DNA of 64,000 nt from Acheta domesticus (GCA_031308135.1 JAHLJT010003656.1:55650156-55714155); one strand, 5' to 3'; numbered from the stretch's first letter, positions 46,433-57,387 are shown. Program-made: numbers and translations. The notes: generated from the letters alone by a model not told the origin.

Positions 46433-47560
46433 TGTGGAGGGTGTAAGTGCGGGGAGTAGAGGGTGGGCTGCAGGTGTGGTGTGGGGTATGGGGTAGAAGA
46501 GCGAGACATGGAGTATTTTATGTGCTGGACGGGAGCGGAAGCGTGGACAGGCTGGCCGACATGACGGGAAAAGGAATCGGAGAAAGACATAGGATAGACG
46601 GAGGGGAAAACAGTGAAGGACGACGATGTATAACGAGAAACGGCAGAGGTTGGAAACGAGTGACGGGTAGTACAAATAGAAGCCATGGAGGAAATATGGA
46701 AATAGAGGCCAGATATGTTCCAATGCAGCCAGAGGAAGCTACTATGAGAAAGAGGACGGATACACGGCAGAGTATACAGAGGCACGGATACAGTGCAGTG
46801 ACAAAATGGCGGGAGATAATTTCCCTCAGTCACCACTCATCAACAACCACGCAACAGTGTGCGTTAATAAAGCCGACGATTAATTCCCCAGTTGTGGGAG
46901 AATATAAGAGCCAGCGGTGAGGTACATATTGCGCGAATTATTGGACGAACTTCATTGGCAAACGACATCAGGAGATGGATAAACGGTGAATGAGAGACGG
47001 TGAAAGAAGGTGGACGAGGAAAGAAGACATAATTGGCGATGGGGTTCAGAAGACAGAAAGACTGGCGCGGGGGGTGGGGAGTGCAAGATGGTGGGCAGTG
47101 AGGCGACAAAGTCGGCGGCGAACAAGTGTCGTAACGAAATTAAGCCTCGTTCCGGGAATTCTCACAAAACACAGACGTGCGACCGAGCGCAGCTGATTGG
47201 GTCAACTTGTAAGTGCGTTATAATTCCCAAAGCGGCTGCGGTCGACCAGACAATGTCTCTTCGTGTCCCGAACTGCTCTATTGACAGCGATGAAGACAGT
47301 GAAAATTGTTTTCTCACATTAATGTACGTAGAAAAGATGTGAATCAAAATGGAAATAAAAGTTAAAGTATGCCTCAAATTCCCAAGTCTAATAGTGATAA
47401 ACTATTTATTTACTAAAACGAATCATATTCTTTAGATTAAACAATTCATTGTAAGCGATAAATATTGTAACTTATCTTCAGTTAGAATGAGAATTAAACG
47501 TCGCACGACTTCAATGTTGTTGGGAGGACACCTGTACAGAGCAATTAGCGAAGTCCAGAC
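46433..47560. other. Mixed sequence, no gene seen
   Basis: G-rich remnants to about 46500, then purine-leaning unique DNA. The frames at 46447-46920 and 47010-47342 (+) show no recognisable domain. Confidence 0.4.
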
Positions 47561-47585
47561 AACTCTCTGACATTCCGAGTGTTTC

Positions 47586-47730
47586 ATGCGCGCTAAAAAT
47601 CCGGATTCCTCCCGCCCGTTCTTTGGTCGAATAAACGAGCTCTCTGAAATCCGAGATGAAACGATTATAAAGCAACGCAAGGTTACCGACTTCCGCGAAG
47701 ATTCACGAGCATCCTCGGCCACGAAGACCG
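47586..47730 (+). CDS. Possible exon, open on both strands
   Basis: A Met-initiated plus-strand frame, with an in-frame stop at 47568 upstream, runs to a strong donor (accg|GTAAGT) at 47731 and reads as a mixed, charged protein (for example RINELSEIRDETIIKQRK). Unspliced it runs on to 47789. A 147-codon minus-strand frame (47432-47875) overlaps it. I recognise neither. This is either a small exon or chance. Confidence 0.15.
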
Positions 47731-47967
47731 GTAAGTCACACGCACAGTCGGCGGAGGAGGGACCTGCCACCGCGTCCGTCTGCGCGTAACGAGGCTGCGC
47801 AGACGCTTTTAGCCTCATTTGCCCCTTGCGCAACGGTTTAGCTCCTCTTAGCGCTTGGGCACTAACAGATACCAATTCAACGGTTTAGCACTGACCAGCA
47901 CGGCATCAGTGTCGAGTGCAGGCGAACCCTGCAACTTTTCCTTCTGGATTCTAGTAATACTCGCTTC

Positions 47968-48204
47968 TACAGTGCGATTTTTATAACTCTGCCCCTCAAG
48001 CCCTTATGGCCACGACGGAATATCACACGACGTTTCGCGTCTTTCTCCCTAGTACCGCTAGAAGTCGCACGATCGCAAGCACTGCTTGATACGGTCGCGA
48101 TCACGCGATACCTGGCGGCACGACTGAGAACATCGCGAAATACCGTGACATATTCCATCCTGAACACGAGCCTTGACGGGCAAAGTTAGAAAAATCGCAG
48201 TATA
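47968..48204 (+). mobile_element. Hairpin MITE, family B
   Basis: 237 bp. The left end reads tacagtgcgatttttataac and the right end (reverse complement) TATACTGCGATTTTTCTAAC. The arms pair through ggaatatcacacg and cgtgacatattcc to the centre gatcgcaagcactgcttgat. TA ends; no coding capacity. The short minus-strand frame common to these copies is produced by the element itself. Confidence 0.93.
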
Positions 48205-48700
48205 GCAACACGTGAGTGACAAAATGACGAAGACGCGGTAGCAGAGGAGAAAATCCAATATCAATAATACATCCATCAGAATCACCTCTGATGTAAGTGA
48301 ATTTGTTATTTCAGGCTGATCTGCAGAGTTACGTTCCACTTTTACATGAAATTAGAAATGAACGTTAATTCACCCATCGTCAGGAATATAAATATGTTTT
48401 GTTATTTAGTTGAGAGGAAAATGTATTCTCATCAAATAATGACATGAAAGTTTATTTTCATTTATATTAACCAATGATCTTTAAAACAGAACGGCATATA
48501 CTACTTTTCTATTTGTATTCATACAGTAGAAGTAAAAATAATGCTTTAATTCAACACTTTTGGAAATACTGACTTCAAGACACGATTAATAAAAATAAAA
48601 AACGAACGGCTGCGTGAAAGATCGAAAACTTAAATGAATGATAATTCCTTCCGACAGTTTGCGGCTTTTCCCCAGAACTGAAACCACGCTACGTCAATTT
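48205..48700. other. AT-rich sequence, no gene seen
   Basis: No gene or element recognised. Confidence 0.4.
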
Positions 48701-49087
48701 CTTCACCAACTCCTCGCGCCTGAAATACCCCTGGGGCACGCCAGATCCACCGACCGACGCGCGAGGCGAAAGGAACTTCTTCCGATCCGAGAGAAGATTC
48801 GCCGGCTCACAGGCGTCAACTCTACTGAGCGTCAAGAGGAACGCGAGGAACAGGCCACGTGGGGATTCGTTCGTTCGTTCGCGCGCCCACTCGTTCCTTC
48901 GCTCGTTCACGGAGTCTCCGGGTCTCGGAAGGGAACGGGCTCGCCGGCCGGCTCGCAACGCAGAAAAACGCAAATATTTGCCTCCTGAATGGAGGAAAGC
49001 TCAGGGAAGAGCAGGCACCGCGAGAGCGCGATATGGAAGCTAGCCTCATGTTCGGCCGCGCCTCGATGCGCGTTTGTTTGTAGAGCT
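48701..49087. other. CpG-rich patch with (CGTT)n
   Basis: CpG-dense, with attcgttcgttcgttcgcgc at about 48866-48885. No exon recognised. Confidence 0.45.
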
Positions 49088-49142
49088 CGCTCGCAGCGAC
49101 GGCGGCGACGGCGGCGGCGGCGGCAGCGGCGGCGGCGGCGGA

Positions 49143-49176
<34 letters not shown>

Positions 49177-49352
49177 ACGGCGGCGGCGGCGGCGGCGGCG
49201 GCAGTGACGGTGGCGGTGGCGGTGGCGGTGACGGTGACGGTGACGGTGACGGTGACGGTGGCGGTGACGGTGGCGGTGGTGGTGGCGGCGGCGACGGCGA
49301 CGGCGGCGGTGGCGGTGGTGGTGGCGGTGACGGTGGCGTTGGCGGCGGCTCT
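49088..49352 (+). repeat. GGC/GGT trinucleotide and GGTGAC hexanucleotide repeat
   Basis: (GGC)n with interruptions, then (GGTGAC)5 at about 49226-49260 and mixed GGT/GGC. All plus frames are homopolymer-like (Gly, Ala/Val or Arg), and the minus frames likewise. Artefact frames only. Confidence 0.95.
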
Positions 49353-49730
49353 TGTGAGCAACTGCGAGTAATCAAGACTCATTCTCGACTCTTCCACAAC
49401 TTGGTCTGAATGAAGAAGTAAAACGTCACCTGTAATACATTTGCTTTTGATTCGCATTCATTAGGAAATCTCGTCGAATGAATGAAATACTAGATCAGCA
49501 TTTTTAATTTGTAAAAACGAAAGTGTTTGATGCGCATTGATACGAAATATTCGAACGAACATGTACTAAACCTTTTAAAGTGAAACATAAATATTCAAGA
49601 AGCCTCGGGTTCTAGAAATAGACTATTACAGCACTTTCTTTTAGCTACGGCGACAAGCGTTATATTCTTCCACACCTCGTAGGGAGGCGTGTTCTCTAGT
49701 GCAGGGCAGTAACGCAGCGAATGCCATCCC
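49353..49730. other. Unique sequence, no gene seen
   Basis: No gene or element recognised. Confidence 0.4.
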
Positions 49731-49737
49731 GTGAAAC

Positions 49738-50165
49738 ATTAGCGGGGGTGGAAGTGGAGGTGGTGATGATAGCGGCGGCGGTGGTGGTGGTGAACGCGAT
49801 AGTGAGGGAGGCAGTACTGGTGATGATGGCGGTGGTGAAGGCGGTATTTGGTGTTGTGGAGGTGGTGGTAGTGGTGGTGATGGTGGTGTTGGTGGAGGAA
49901 GCATTAGTGATGGCGGCGCAGGTAAAGTCGGCATTGTCTTGGTGGAGGCGGTGGTGATGGTGATAATGTTGGTGAAAGAGGCAACAGTGGTGATGGTGGC
50001 GATGGTGAAGGCGGTTTTGGTCATGGTGAAGGGGTGGTACTGGTGATCTTGGAGGTGTTGATGGAGGCGGTAGTCCTAACGATGAAAGTGGTGGTGGTGT
50101 AGGTGACTGAGGTAGATACAGCAGTGGCGGATACGATGACAGTGTTGGGAGGGCGACAGCGATGG
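49738..50165 (+). repeat. GGT/GAT-rich trinucleotide repeat
   Basis: About 430 bp of ggtggtgatggtgg-type degenerate repeat, with G on the plus strand. It ends exactly where a family B MITE begins at 50166, so that element inserted into or beside the array. Confidence 0.85.
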
Positions 50166-50402
50166 TATAGTGCGATTTTTCTAACTCTGCCCCTCAAGCC
50201 ACAATGGCCACTATGGCATTCCACACGGCATTTCACGTCTTTCTCCGTCATGCCGTTAGAAGTCGTATGATCGCAAGCACTGTTTGAAACGGTCGCGATC
50301 GGGCCGTACCTCGCGGAACGACTGAGGACGTCGCGAAATATCGTGACATATTCCATCCTGAAGACGGGCCTTGGGGGGCAAAGTTAGAAAAACCGCAGTA
50401 TA
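50166..50402 (+). mobile_element. Hairpin MITE, family B
   Basis: 237 bp from TATAGTGCGATTTTTCTAAC to the reverse complement of TATACTGCGGTTTTTCTAAC. It has the same orientation and internal landmarks as the copies at 47968, 55990 and 58226. Non-coding. Confidence 0.93.
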
Positions 50403-50537
50403 GAGGCAATGGTAGTAATAGCGACAGCGGCAGTGAAGGCGGCGGCGACGCTGCGTTGCGCACGCGGATGCGCCTGGCAGTGCCGCCCACGCCGCCACAT
50501 CCCATCCTCCCCATCCTCCAAGCTTCCTTCCTGGAAT
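50403..50537. other. GC-rich spacer
   Basis: Short GC-rich interval with residual ggcggcgg repeat. No gene. Confidence 0.4.
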
Positions 50538-50550
50538 ATCGAGCGCACGG

Positions 50551-51088
50551 ACCGGGAGAGATGGCTCAGTGCATCAACTGATGTTTCTCCAGTCCCTCTG
50601 ACCGGGAGGTCCTAGGTTCGAGTTCCGACGGCGGCAGGGGATTTTCGACATTAGCTTTTCAGCTAGGTCGAATTCAGTCGCTGTCTGGAGGAGAATTCTA
50701 GCAGCCGGCTGCTCTGATCGGTAGTTTTCCGTGGTTCCTCCGATCCAGGTGAATACTGGAGCAGTACCCAAACAAACGGGCAACGGACCGCGCGCGATCT
50801 TTTGCTTCCTCTTCCTTGTCCTATCCTCACCTCCTTACACTACCACACAGGCCGGGAGACCGGTCGGGAGCTTAAAGCTTGTCCCGGCTGGGGCGGTGTC
50901 CCGCTGGTGGGAGATACCTGGTTGTGGGAAAACCCCGCTAGTCGACGGTAGGTCGGCGCCAGTTCTCGCCATCCAGCGTGAAAAGATCACCGCCACCTCC
51001 CGAAGGAAAAACACGCATTACACTTACAGGACTAATGACCTAAGTAGTTGACGCGCCCGGAATCACGAACAATCATTCAATCATATCA
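50551..51088 (+). mobile_element. Full-length SINE with perfect 13-bp target-site duplication
   Basis: The tRNA-like head has A box TGGCTCAGTGCATC (50562-50575) and B box GGTTCGAGTTCC (50615-50626). A body of about 400 bp follows, then the 3' motif ctaatgacctaagtagttga (about 51034-51053) and an aatcattcaatcata-type tail. The 13-mer atcgagcgcacgg occurs directly before (50538-50550) and after (51089-51101), so the 538-bp insertion is intact and fairly young. A diverged, headless copy lies at 10350-10782. Confidence 0.92.
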
Positions 51089-51101
51089 ATCGAGCGCACG
51101 G

Positions 51102-52450
51102 CGCGGCGTATTGTCTGTTTCGCACACTGCGATAAATCTGCGATCGAAAAATGAAGAGACGTCCACCAACACACGACTGATATCCACTCTATGCTGTACT
51201 TGACGTCAGTCGTCTTTCCAAATATGGCCCATTCCTTCAGCGGAGAATATTTATTCGCATTTCGTGAGCCGGCTTTCGTAACAAAACTGAGAATAACGTA
51301 CAAGTTTCATGCTGCGTGTTGCCTGACCGTCAGCACACGAACTACACAGAACGACGATGATGAATGGCATGCCACGAAATAAAGGGACGTCAGAGAACTG
51401 TCGGCTGATAAGCTGACTGTGAGCACTTTGTGTAACTGATAAGCACACGGTGTACCTTGGCGGAAAACGTCGTGCCAATGGGTTGGCAGTAGTTTGTTCG
51501 GAATCTAGAAAAAACGAACTTTTACTTTTAGCCTAATGGTTTTTGGAGTAATATTCCATAAATTACGTAGTTATCGACCGAGAAAATCACTAAATTCTAA
51601 ACAGTTGTTTGAAGGAACGTAATGCAAATTTGGATGCACAGGTCTTCTAGCACGAGACATCGGTGCATTCCTGTGGCTACTCAGTCTTTAGTGGTCACCA
51701 ACGTGCGATTTGTATAAAAAATCGGCGTATCTGGAGGGTATGTACGGAAAAGCACTCAGGAGACAGAAAATGTGTAAGTGAGCGTTAACTGCAGAGACCT
51801 AAAGAAAGGCCAGTAACGGAAAACGGATAACAAGAAAACAGTGGAAACTCAGGTTGTATCGTACAAAAGACTCAACCTCCGCAAGAAGCAATAGCAACGC
51901 CTGGCCGTCTGAAACAATGGAACGATCAAGATGCAAAGAGACGCAACTGTGAAGGGGCTAGACTCTAGAGACTACTGGGAAGCAACAACACTCAAGAACT
52001 GCAGCGCAAGAAAACTGAAGGCGTCATGCAAGAAGCAACAATAGCAAGCGGAAAATAACACGAAGCTACAGCAAGAACGCTGGGGGCCAACAAGACAGCA
52101 TGAGATCATGTGACCCAATGATCCACGAGATGCGAAGTAACTTTCTTATGCAACACGGTGACAAAGAAGAAAAGTGATGGCTAGGAACACAAAGCAAAAT
52201 AAAACGAAATGAGCACACAGAGGGCAACTACCGTAAGAGAGTATAAAAGGTAATAATACAATATACAAAACAAAGTATTAATTGAGGTATCCAGTGAGAG
52301 AGGGAGCCAAACCACAAAACCCAAAATATCGATTTATGAACGTAATTGATTATGAACACTGAATTTGTTAATAAATCAATTTTTAAAATCCGAGGGCAAG
52401 TTCTCACCTTATTCCTCAATTGATACAATATAATTCACCATTGGCGAAGA
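51102..52450. other. Unique sequence, no gene seen
   Basis: TGACGTCA occurs at about 51203. Otherwise AT-rich to purine-rich with no recognisable gene. Confidence 0.4.
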
Positions 52451-52456
52451 GAAGTA

Positions 52457-53256
52457 CAGTAATCCCTCAACATTCGAGAGAGTTAGGTTCCCAAAAAGCA
52501 TAGCGATTGTCAAATACGCGAATGTTGAGTCTATCTTTTAATGAAAAAGGATGGGTTAAGTTCATGGAAATCGAAAAGCTGTTGAAAAAAGAAAGGAAAA
52601 AACTATCTGTCAAACAATTGCAGTAGAACTGAGTAAGCGCTACTACAAACAGAATCCACAATTAACATACTAAAGATAATAAATAAAACAATATTTGAAA
52701 GTTTGAAATATTCCTCTTTTAAATTACGAAGTTATTTCCATGTTCGGATCCCCTTTGTACCAGAGCTTGTTGAAGTTTTAGAACGCCATTAACAGTTTTG
52801 ACATTGAAGTTGCTTCAGGACGCAGTTGCGCTTCCATTACTTCAGCAATACTATCGAAGACATTTTCTTCGCTGATGAGGTTTTTCTTCGCTGATTTCAG
52901 CGAGGTCATTGTAATGAGAGTTGCACAGATCCTGAATGTTTTCTCTGTTCATGTGGCCAAAACCCTTACCTCCAATTTGACCCAAAAGAATTTTACAATT
53001 CTGTTAATGTGAACTGACATCCCAACTTTAACATTTTTGCAGAAAGTGATACTTTGAGCTCGGGTGTCTGCCGAGTTCGTTTCCGAGATGACGCTGATTG
53101 AGGAAATGAAATGTGCTCGCTTTCAAAAAAATGTAGTATAACCAAAAGACGCACTCGCGAATGTTGAAGTCGCGAATGTTAAAACCGGGAGCATTTCTGA
53201 AATCCCGAATCTTCGGAACTCACGAATAGTGAATTCGCGGATGTCGAGGGATTACT
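52457..53256 (-). mobile_element. Degenerate pogo/Tigger-like DNA transposon
   Basis: The left end is CAGTAATCCCTCAACATTCG and the right end, reverse-complemented, AGTAATCCCTCGACATCCGC (first C lost). Both ends carry further copies of attcgcgaa-type subterminal motifs. TA flanks both ends, and CAGT plus a TA duplication is the pogo/Tigger pattern. At about 800 bp it is far shorter than an autonomous element. On the minus strand, 52790-53060 holds broken frames (for example ISEENVFDSIAEVMEAQL) that could be the C-terminal end of a transposase, disrupted by stops. Confidence 0.65.
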
Positions 53257-53289
53257 ATATGCGAATAATACTGACCCACGATGAAACCC

Positions 53290-53690
53290 AACGGACGCGT
53301 CTGCGCGAGACTATAAAGACCGCCAGGCGTCGAAAGACAAGAGGGCAGGCACCGGGGCGAGCGGAAGCGGCGAGTCGCCGCGAGAAGCAGCCGAGGCGAG
53401 CAACGAGACGCGTGGCGGGGCGGGGCGGGGCGGGGCAACGCGAGCGGTCGACCGGCTGGCTGGCCCGCTGCCTGGCACGGTTCCCGCCGCCCGCCCCGCT
53501 CGCCTCCCCGCGCCCCGCCCCGCCCAGCCGCGCCGCCCAGCCCACCGACGCCGCAGGTCGCCTTCCCTTATTTGGCCGTTTGGCCGCAGAGAACTCGTCA
53601 CGCGCACCGCCGCCGCCGCCCGCGGTAGTTTCTCCGCGGCCAGGCGGCCGCGGCGGAGTTGGTACGCAGGCCGTATGAAGCGGCTGGGAT
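53290..53690. other. CpG island with GC boxes
   Basis: CpG-dense with ggggcggggcggggcggggc at about 53416-53436 and (CCG)n near 53608-53622. Open on both strands by composition. A promoter is possible, but no exon is recognised. Confidence 0.5.
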
Positions 53691-53995
53691 GTCGCCTATA
53701 CGGCAACAGTCACAATAGAACCGATTTTGGCCGAAATTTCCGTCGGTCGATGTTGAACGCACAAAATTCAACGAAACAGACCTGCCTCCGACAGCCGATA
53801 TTTTCACACATACAGGAAGAGGTCGTTCGTGTTCGCTATCACCGTTTCCGTTTACCGTCACTTGTTTCAAAGAATCCGGATTGTCCGACGTCGGCCAACC
53901 ATAATTTCGGCCACAATCGGCTCAACTGTGACCAACGCCTAACAAAGACAGTACAGCCGGACAAACAAGGGTTAGCCACTGAAAGGGCCGGGTGT
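53691..53995. other. Unique sequence, no gene seen
   Basis: A 110-codon plus-strand frame (53675-54007) passes through without recognisable domain. Confidence 0.35.
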
Positions 53996-53999
53996 GGAA

Positions 54000-54500
54000 A
54001 ATTGTAATAAGGACATGGGGACGGTGAAAAGGCACGGCAGGAGCAGCGGCGTGATTGGGGGCTTTAGGGAAGGGCGGAGACAGATGCGGGAACAGCGAGG
54101 GTCAGCGGCGGGGATAGAGAAAACAGTTGAAGCAGGGCCGATGGCAGGAATGGGGACAACCGCCGTGTCGGGGGCAACGGCGGGGATGGTGACAGTGGCG
54201 GGACCTGCAACAGTGCTCCGACTCGCGGCGCGGAGGGGCGGGGCTGAGTCAGCGGCGGGGGCGGAGACAACACTACTCGTGTCGATCGTGCCGTTCCACC
54301 CACCGGGGCGGCCGAGAACGAAAGCCGAGCCGCGCGCCGCTCGAACGCACGCATGTTACCGCGTCGAAACACGCGTTCGCCCTCGCCGCCCGCCGCGTGA
54401 TTTGCGACAGGCTGCGGCGGCGGCGGCGCGCGGGACGCGGAGCGGGGTGGAGGGGAGGGGGCGAGGTCCGCCGCCGCACACTGCTTAACGAAGCGCTCGC
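54000..54500. other. CpG island, G-biased
   Basis: GC-rich with degenerate ggcggggatggtgacagtgg-type repetition on the left and dense CpG on the right. It leads into a TATA box at 54517. Confidence 0.5.
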
Positions 54501-54516
54501 GGCTAATTGGACTTAT

Positions 54517-54525
54517 TATAAAAGC
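54517..54525 (+). promoter_or_regulatory. TATA-box-like element beside a CpG island
   Basis: TATAAAAGC is a close match to the metazoan TATA consensus and sits about 20 bp after the end of the island. A start would be expected near 54545-54550; an ATG at 54551 opens a 95-codon frame with no recognisable domain. Supported by motif and position only. Confidence 0.3.
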
Positions 54526-54529
54526 TGCA

Positions 54530-55079
54530 AGCCAGCCGTTCTGCGCCGAGATGCGCGACTTACGACCAGCCGCTGCATTTACAACATGCAACCGCGCACG
54601 CGCGCGCGGATATATCACCGGCGACGTTATGGCTGTACTGACACATCTGCGAACGGGAACATACAGTGCGTGCGGTGCTTGGAAACGGCGAAAGATATAT
54701 TTTCTAAAAAGTTTTCTCCTCGCACTGAAACCGGGTGTTCTTTATTGCTCGAGATATATCTATCGCCGACATACGTCAGGTCTGATTTCAAAAGCACCAA
54801 CGAGCAGTAGCGCAGCGAAAACATCTACCGCTTATTAGCGTCCGTGCGGGATGACAATAGCTATAAACTACTCGTCACGAATTGCCGCACCCTCGCAAAT
54901 AGGATATTCCAATAGAACATCCCGACCTCATGTTACGAAACTTAAACGCCGGTGCTTCGTCTATAGCAGCTGTGAAGTAACATTTTGTCAACGGCGCATG
55001 CGCGTGGTTGGACATGGCGTCGCCGATGGAGAGTTCATACTTCGTAAATAACGAACCCGAAATTTAGCACGTGCGAGAA
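54530..55079. other. Unique sequence downstream of TATA-like site
   Basis: Overlapping plus-strand frames (54397-54810, 54551-54838, 54851-55051) have no recognisable homology. Confidence 0.35.
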
Positions 55080-55320
55080 GGAGCGTGACTTGTTTTTCCG
55101 CGCGGGGTGGGGCGGGGGGAGGGGGAGAGAGGGTTGAGAGGTGGCGGAGCCGAGCGCGCGAGAAGATGGGCGAAGGCGCTGACGGAAATCTCGAGTTCGA
55201 TACCCGAGGAGCGGCCCGTGCCGAAAGGGTGGCGGTAACTAACTCCCGTGCGCGTAAACAAAGCGAGGCCGCTGGCCCCACGCACCGCGGCTCGCGCTAA
55301 CCATTATTTCGACAACGCGG
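55080..55320. other. CpG-rich patch
   Basis: G-rich at the left (ggggcggggggaggggg), CpG-dense to the right. No exon recognised. Confidence 0.45.
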
Positions 55321-55985
55321 TGAGTGGCGGTTGGCACAGGATGCGCAAGGGAATGGCTTCGCTCCCGAATGAACATTTCCTCCGAACACTCATAATAAGT
55401 AGAGGCCGAATTTTTATGTAATTACATACTTTTTTGTCTTTCTACTTACCGTTCTCAAAATTGTAATCTTGGCGAATCATCGCCCTCCTAACACAATATC
55501 CAATTTTTCGTTACAAATTTTTAAATATTTAGTAACATATTACATATATTGCAGTTTTCACAATATATTTTCTTATTCTAAACATTTTCTTCAATTTTAT
55601 TACTTTTTTATAAAAAGGAGTATTTATTTTTAAATCAGCATTTTTTTTCTACATTTTTGGTGAAATGTAGGTGTCAAAAGTATTACTGACACTCCGTTTT
55701 GTGATCTGAAAGCTCATTTTTCGAGAAAAGTTTGCGAGGTCCTGGATTAAAATAGATGAAGCCTTTACTACTGACGAGAAAGTGTGCATCAACTTATGGT
55801 CTCGAAAATGTTTTTAAAACGTTTGTATTAATTTTAAAATGTATTTAGGACATTTTTTTCTAAATGTAATTTTGTTTAAATGTTTTTAATTAGAAAATTT
55901 TTAAATTACATATTATACCTGATTTTACATATTTCTTACATATTCTTACAGTTTTTATTACACATTTATGAACATATTTTGACGT
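55321..55985. other. AT-rich sequence, no gene confirmed
   Basis: A minus-strand donor GTAAGT at 55449 follows a short open stretch (RAMIRQDYNFEN) with a weak acceptor near 55492. I regard this as probably chance. Confidence 0.35.
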
Positions 55986-55989
55986 TTAA

Positions 55990-56222
55990 TACGACGTGCG
56001 ATTTTTCTAACTCTGCCCGCCAAGCCTCTATGGCACGATGGAATATCACACGGCATTTCGCGTCTTTCTCCATCATACCGCTAGAAGTCGCAAGATCGCA
56101 AGCACTGCTTGATACGGTCGCGATCATATCTGGCGGTACGTCTGAGAATGTCGCGAAATATCGTGACATATTCCATCGTGAAGACGGGCCTCGAGGGGCA
56201 AAGTTAGAAAAACCGCAGTATA
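55990..56222 (+). mobile_element. Hairpin MITE, family B
   Basis: About 233 bp, from tacgacgtgcgatttttcta to the reverse complement of TATACTGCGGTTTTTCTAAC. The central palindrome gatcgcaagcactgcttgat and arm pairs are conserved. Same orientation as its 47.9-, 50.2- and 58.2-kb relatives. Non-coding. Confidence 0.92.
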
Positions 56223-57250
56223 CATATTTTTCCGGTTTCTACTGATCACGGTAAAGATAGTACAAGACGAGACCTAACACTCAAATGTGATGTAAAGCAA
56301 AATATATATGAATTGATGGAGTTCCACGATTAACTGACATATTGCGAATATAAGGCCGTTGTGACTTATTAATTTTCGTTTGGGAACTATCAAGGCTAAA
56401 ACAATTGTTACTATCCGAGTTATAAGGGACTTATTTTTCAAAATATATGTTAGTCTGTACCAATTATATTTAATATGAATGGATACAGCAACTTATGGAT
56501 ATACTAAAACTGCTCCTGCTCCTTGTACGCCTGTTAGTATCCCTGAATTGTAGTCTGTGTTGGAAGGGAAGCGAAAAAACATTGGAGGGTGTGGAAGGAA
56601 CGGTGCTTGCTTGGAGTTTCAACGTTACCTATGGAGTAATAATCGATACATGCAACGTGAACGAATGAAAAAAATATTTATCAAGTCGTGTATCTCTTAA
56701 CAGAACGCACATGAGGAAAACAGAAAATGCACCTATTGCGAATCCCAGAAAATGATTAACATTTCCAGTAATCCATGTACATACATAGTTACAGTAATAT
56801 TTTCTCGCATTTACATACAGGTGCTGCCATGTCACACGCACATAATGGCCAGAGATTTGAGCGGTTTCGTAGCAGAAGAGAAACCACTAGGCGAGCTCAG
56901 ACTGGGAGAGTTTACAGCAGAGCTCGTCAACAGTCAAGGACTGGGCATCGCGTGCCTGCGCTTCTCAACAATTTAAAAGGCCTCCGCCATCTGGGATCTC
57001 CTCGTCCAGCACCGGCCGCCTTTTTAGGCAGGCGAGACACGAAGTTGAACACATCTCACAGGCGCCTAAGAAACTGTACAACGCATTACTCGGTCGTAAT
57101 AGCGCGTGAATGAATCAAGGAAATTATGGGAGGACTAATGAAAAAGGTCGTCCATATGGAAATTTAATAAGTTAAAATAGAGAAACACCGTTTAACGAAA
57201 ACAGGAGGTGTACGTTTAAAAGCTGTGAATTAATAAAATACTCTTATATT
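56223..57250. other. AT-rich sequence, no gene seen
   Basis: Frames at 56752-56976 and 56775-57113 (+) overlap and show no domain. Confidence 0.4.
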
Positions 57251-57255
57251 TACAG

Positions 57256-57387
57256 CTCAAGCGACATGCATTCCTGACCCTACTGTTTTTTCGCCACGTG
57301 CCCGTAAAAACGCCTTTCTCCGTTTGTGATACGTTTTCACAGATGCTCCGTCATAAAGAGAGAGTTCAAAAACAGATTGACTATTGA
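57256..57387 (+). CDS. Possible terminal exon, weak
   Basis: An acceptor-like ctcttatatttacag ends at 57255 and is followed by 43 open codons and a stop (ends ...RVQKQIDY). There is no recognisable family, no polyadenylation signal close by, and a minus-strand frame overlaps. Probably chance. Confidence 0.1.
   Translation, partial: LKRHAFLTLLFFRHVPVKTPFSVCDTFSQMLRHKERVQKQIDY

Noticed and set aside
45256..46836. 526-codon minus-strand ORF and an overlapping 416-codon ORF in another frame
   Set aside because: Both are translations of the same 14-24-bp minisatellite in different phases (His/Pro/Thr repeats). Two frames being open across the same DNA is explained by composition.
48822..49457. 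Ala/Thr/Val-rich minus-strand ORF and Gly-rich plus-strand ORF
   Set aside because: Translations of (GGC)n and (GGTGAC)n repeats; all frames are open.
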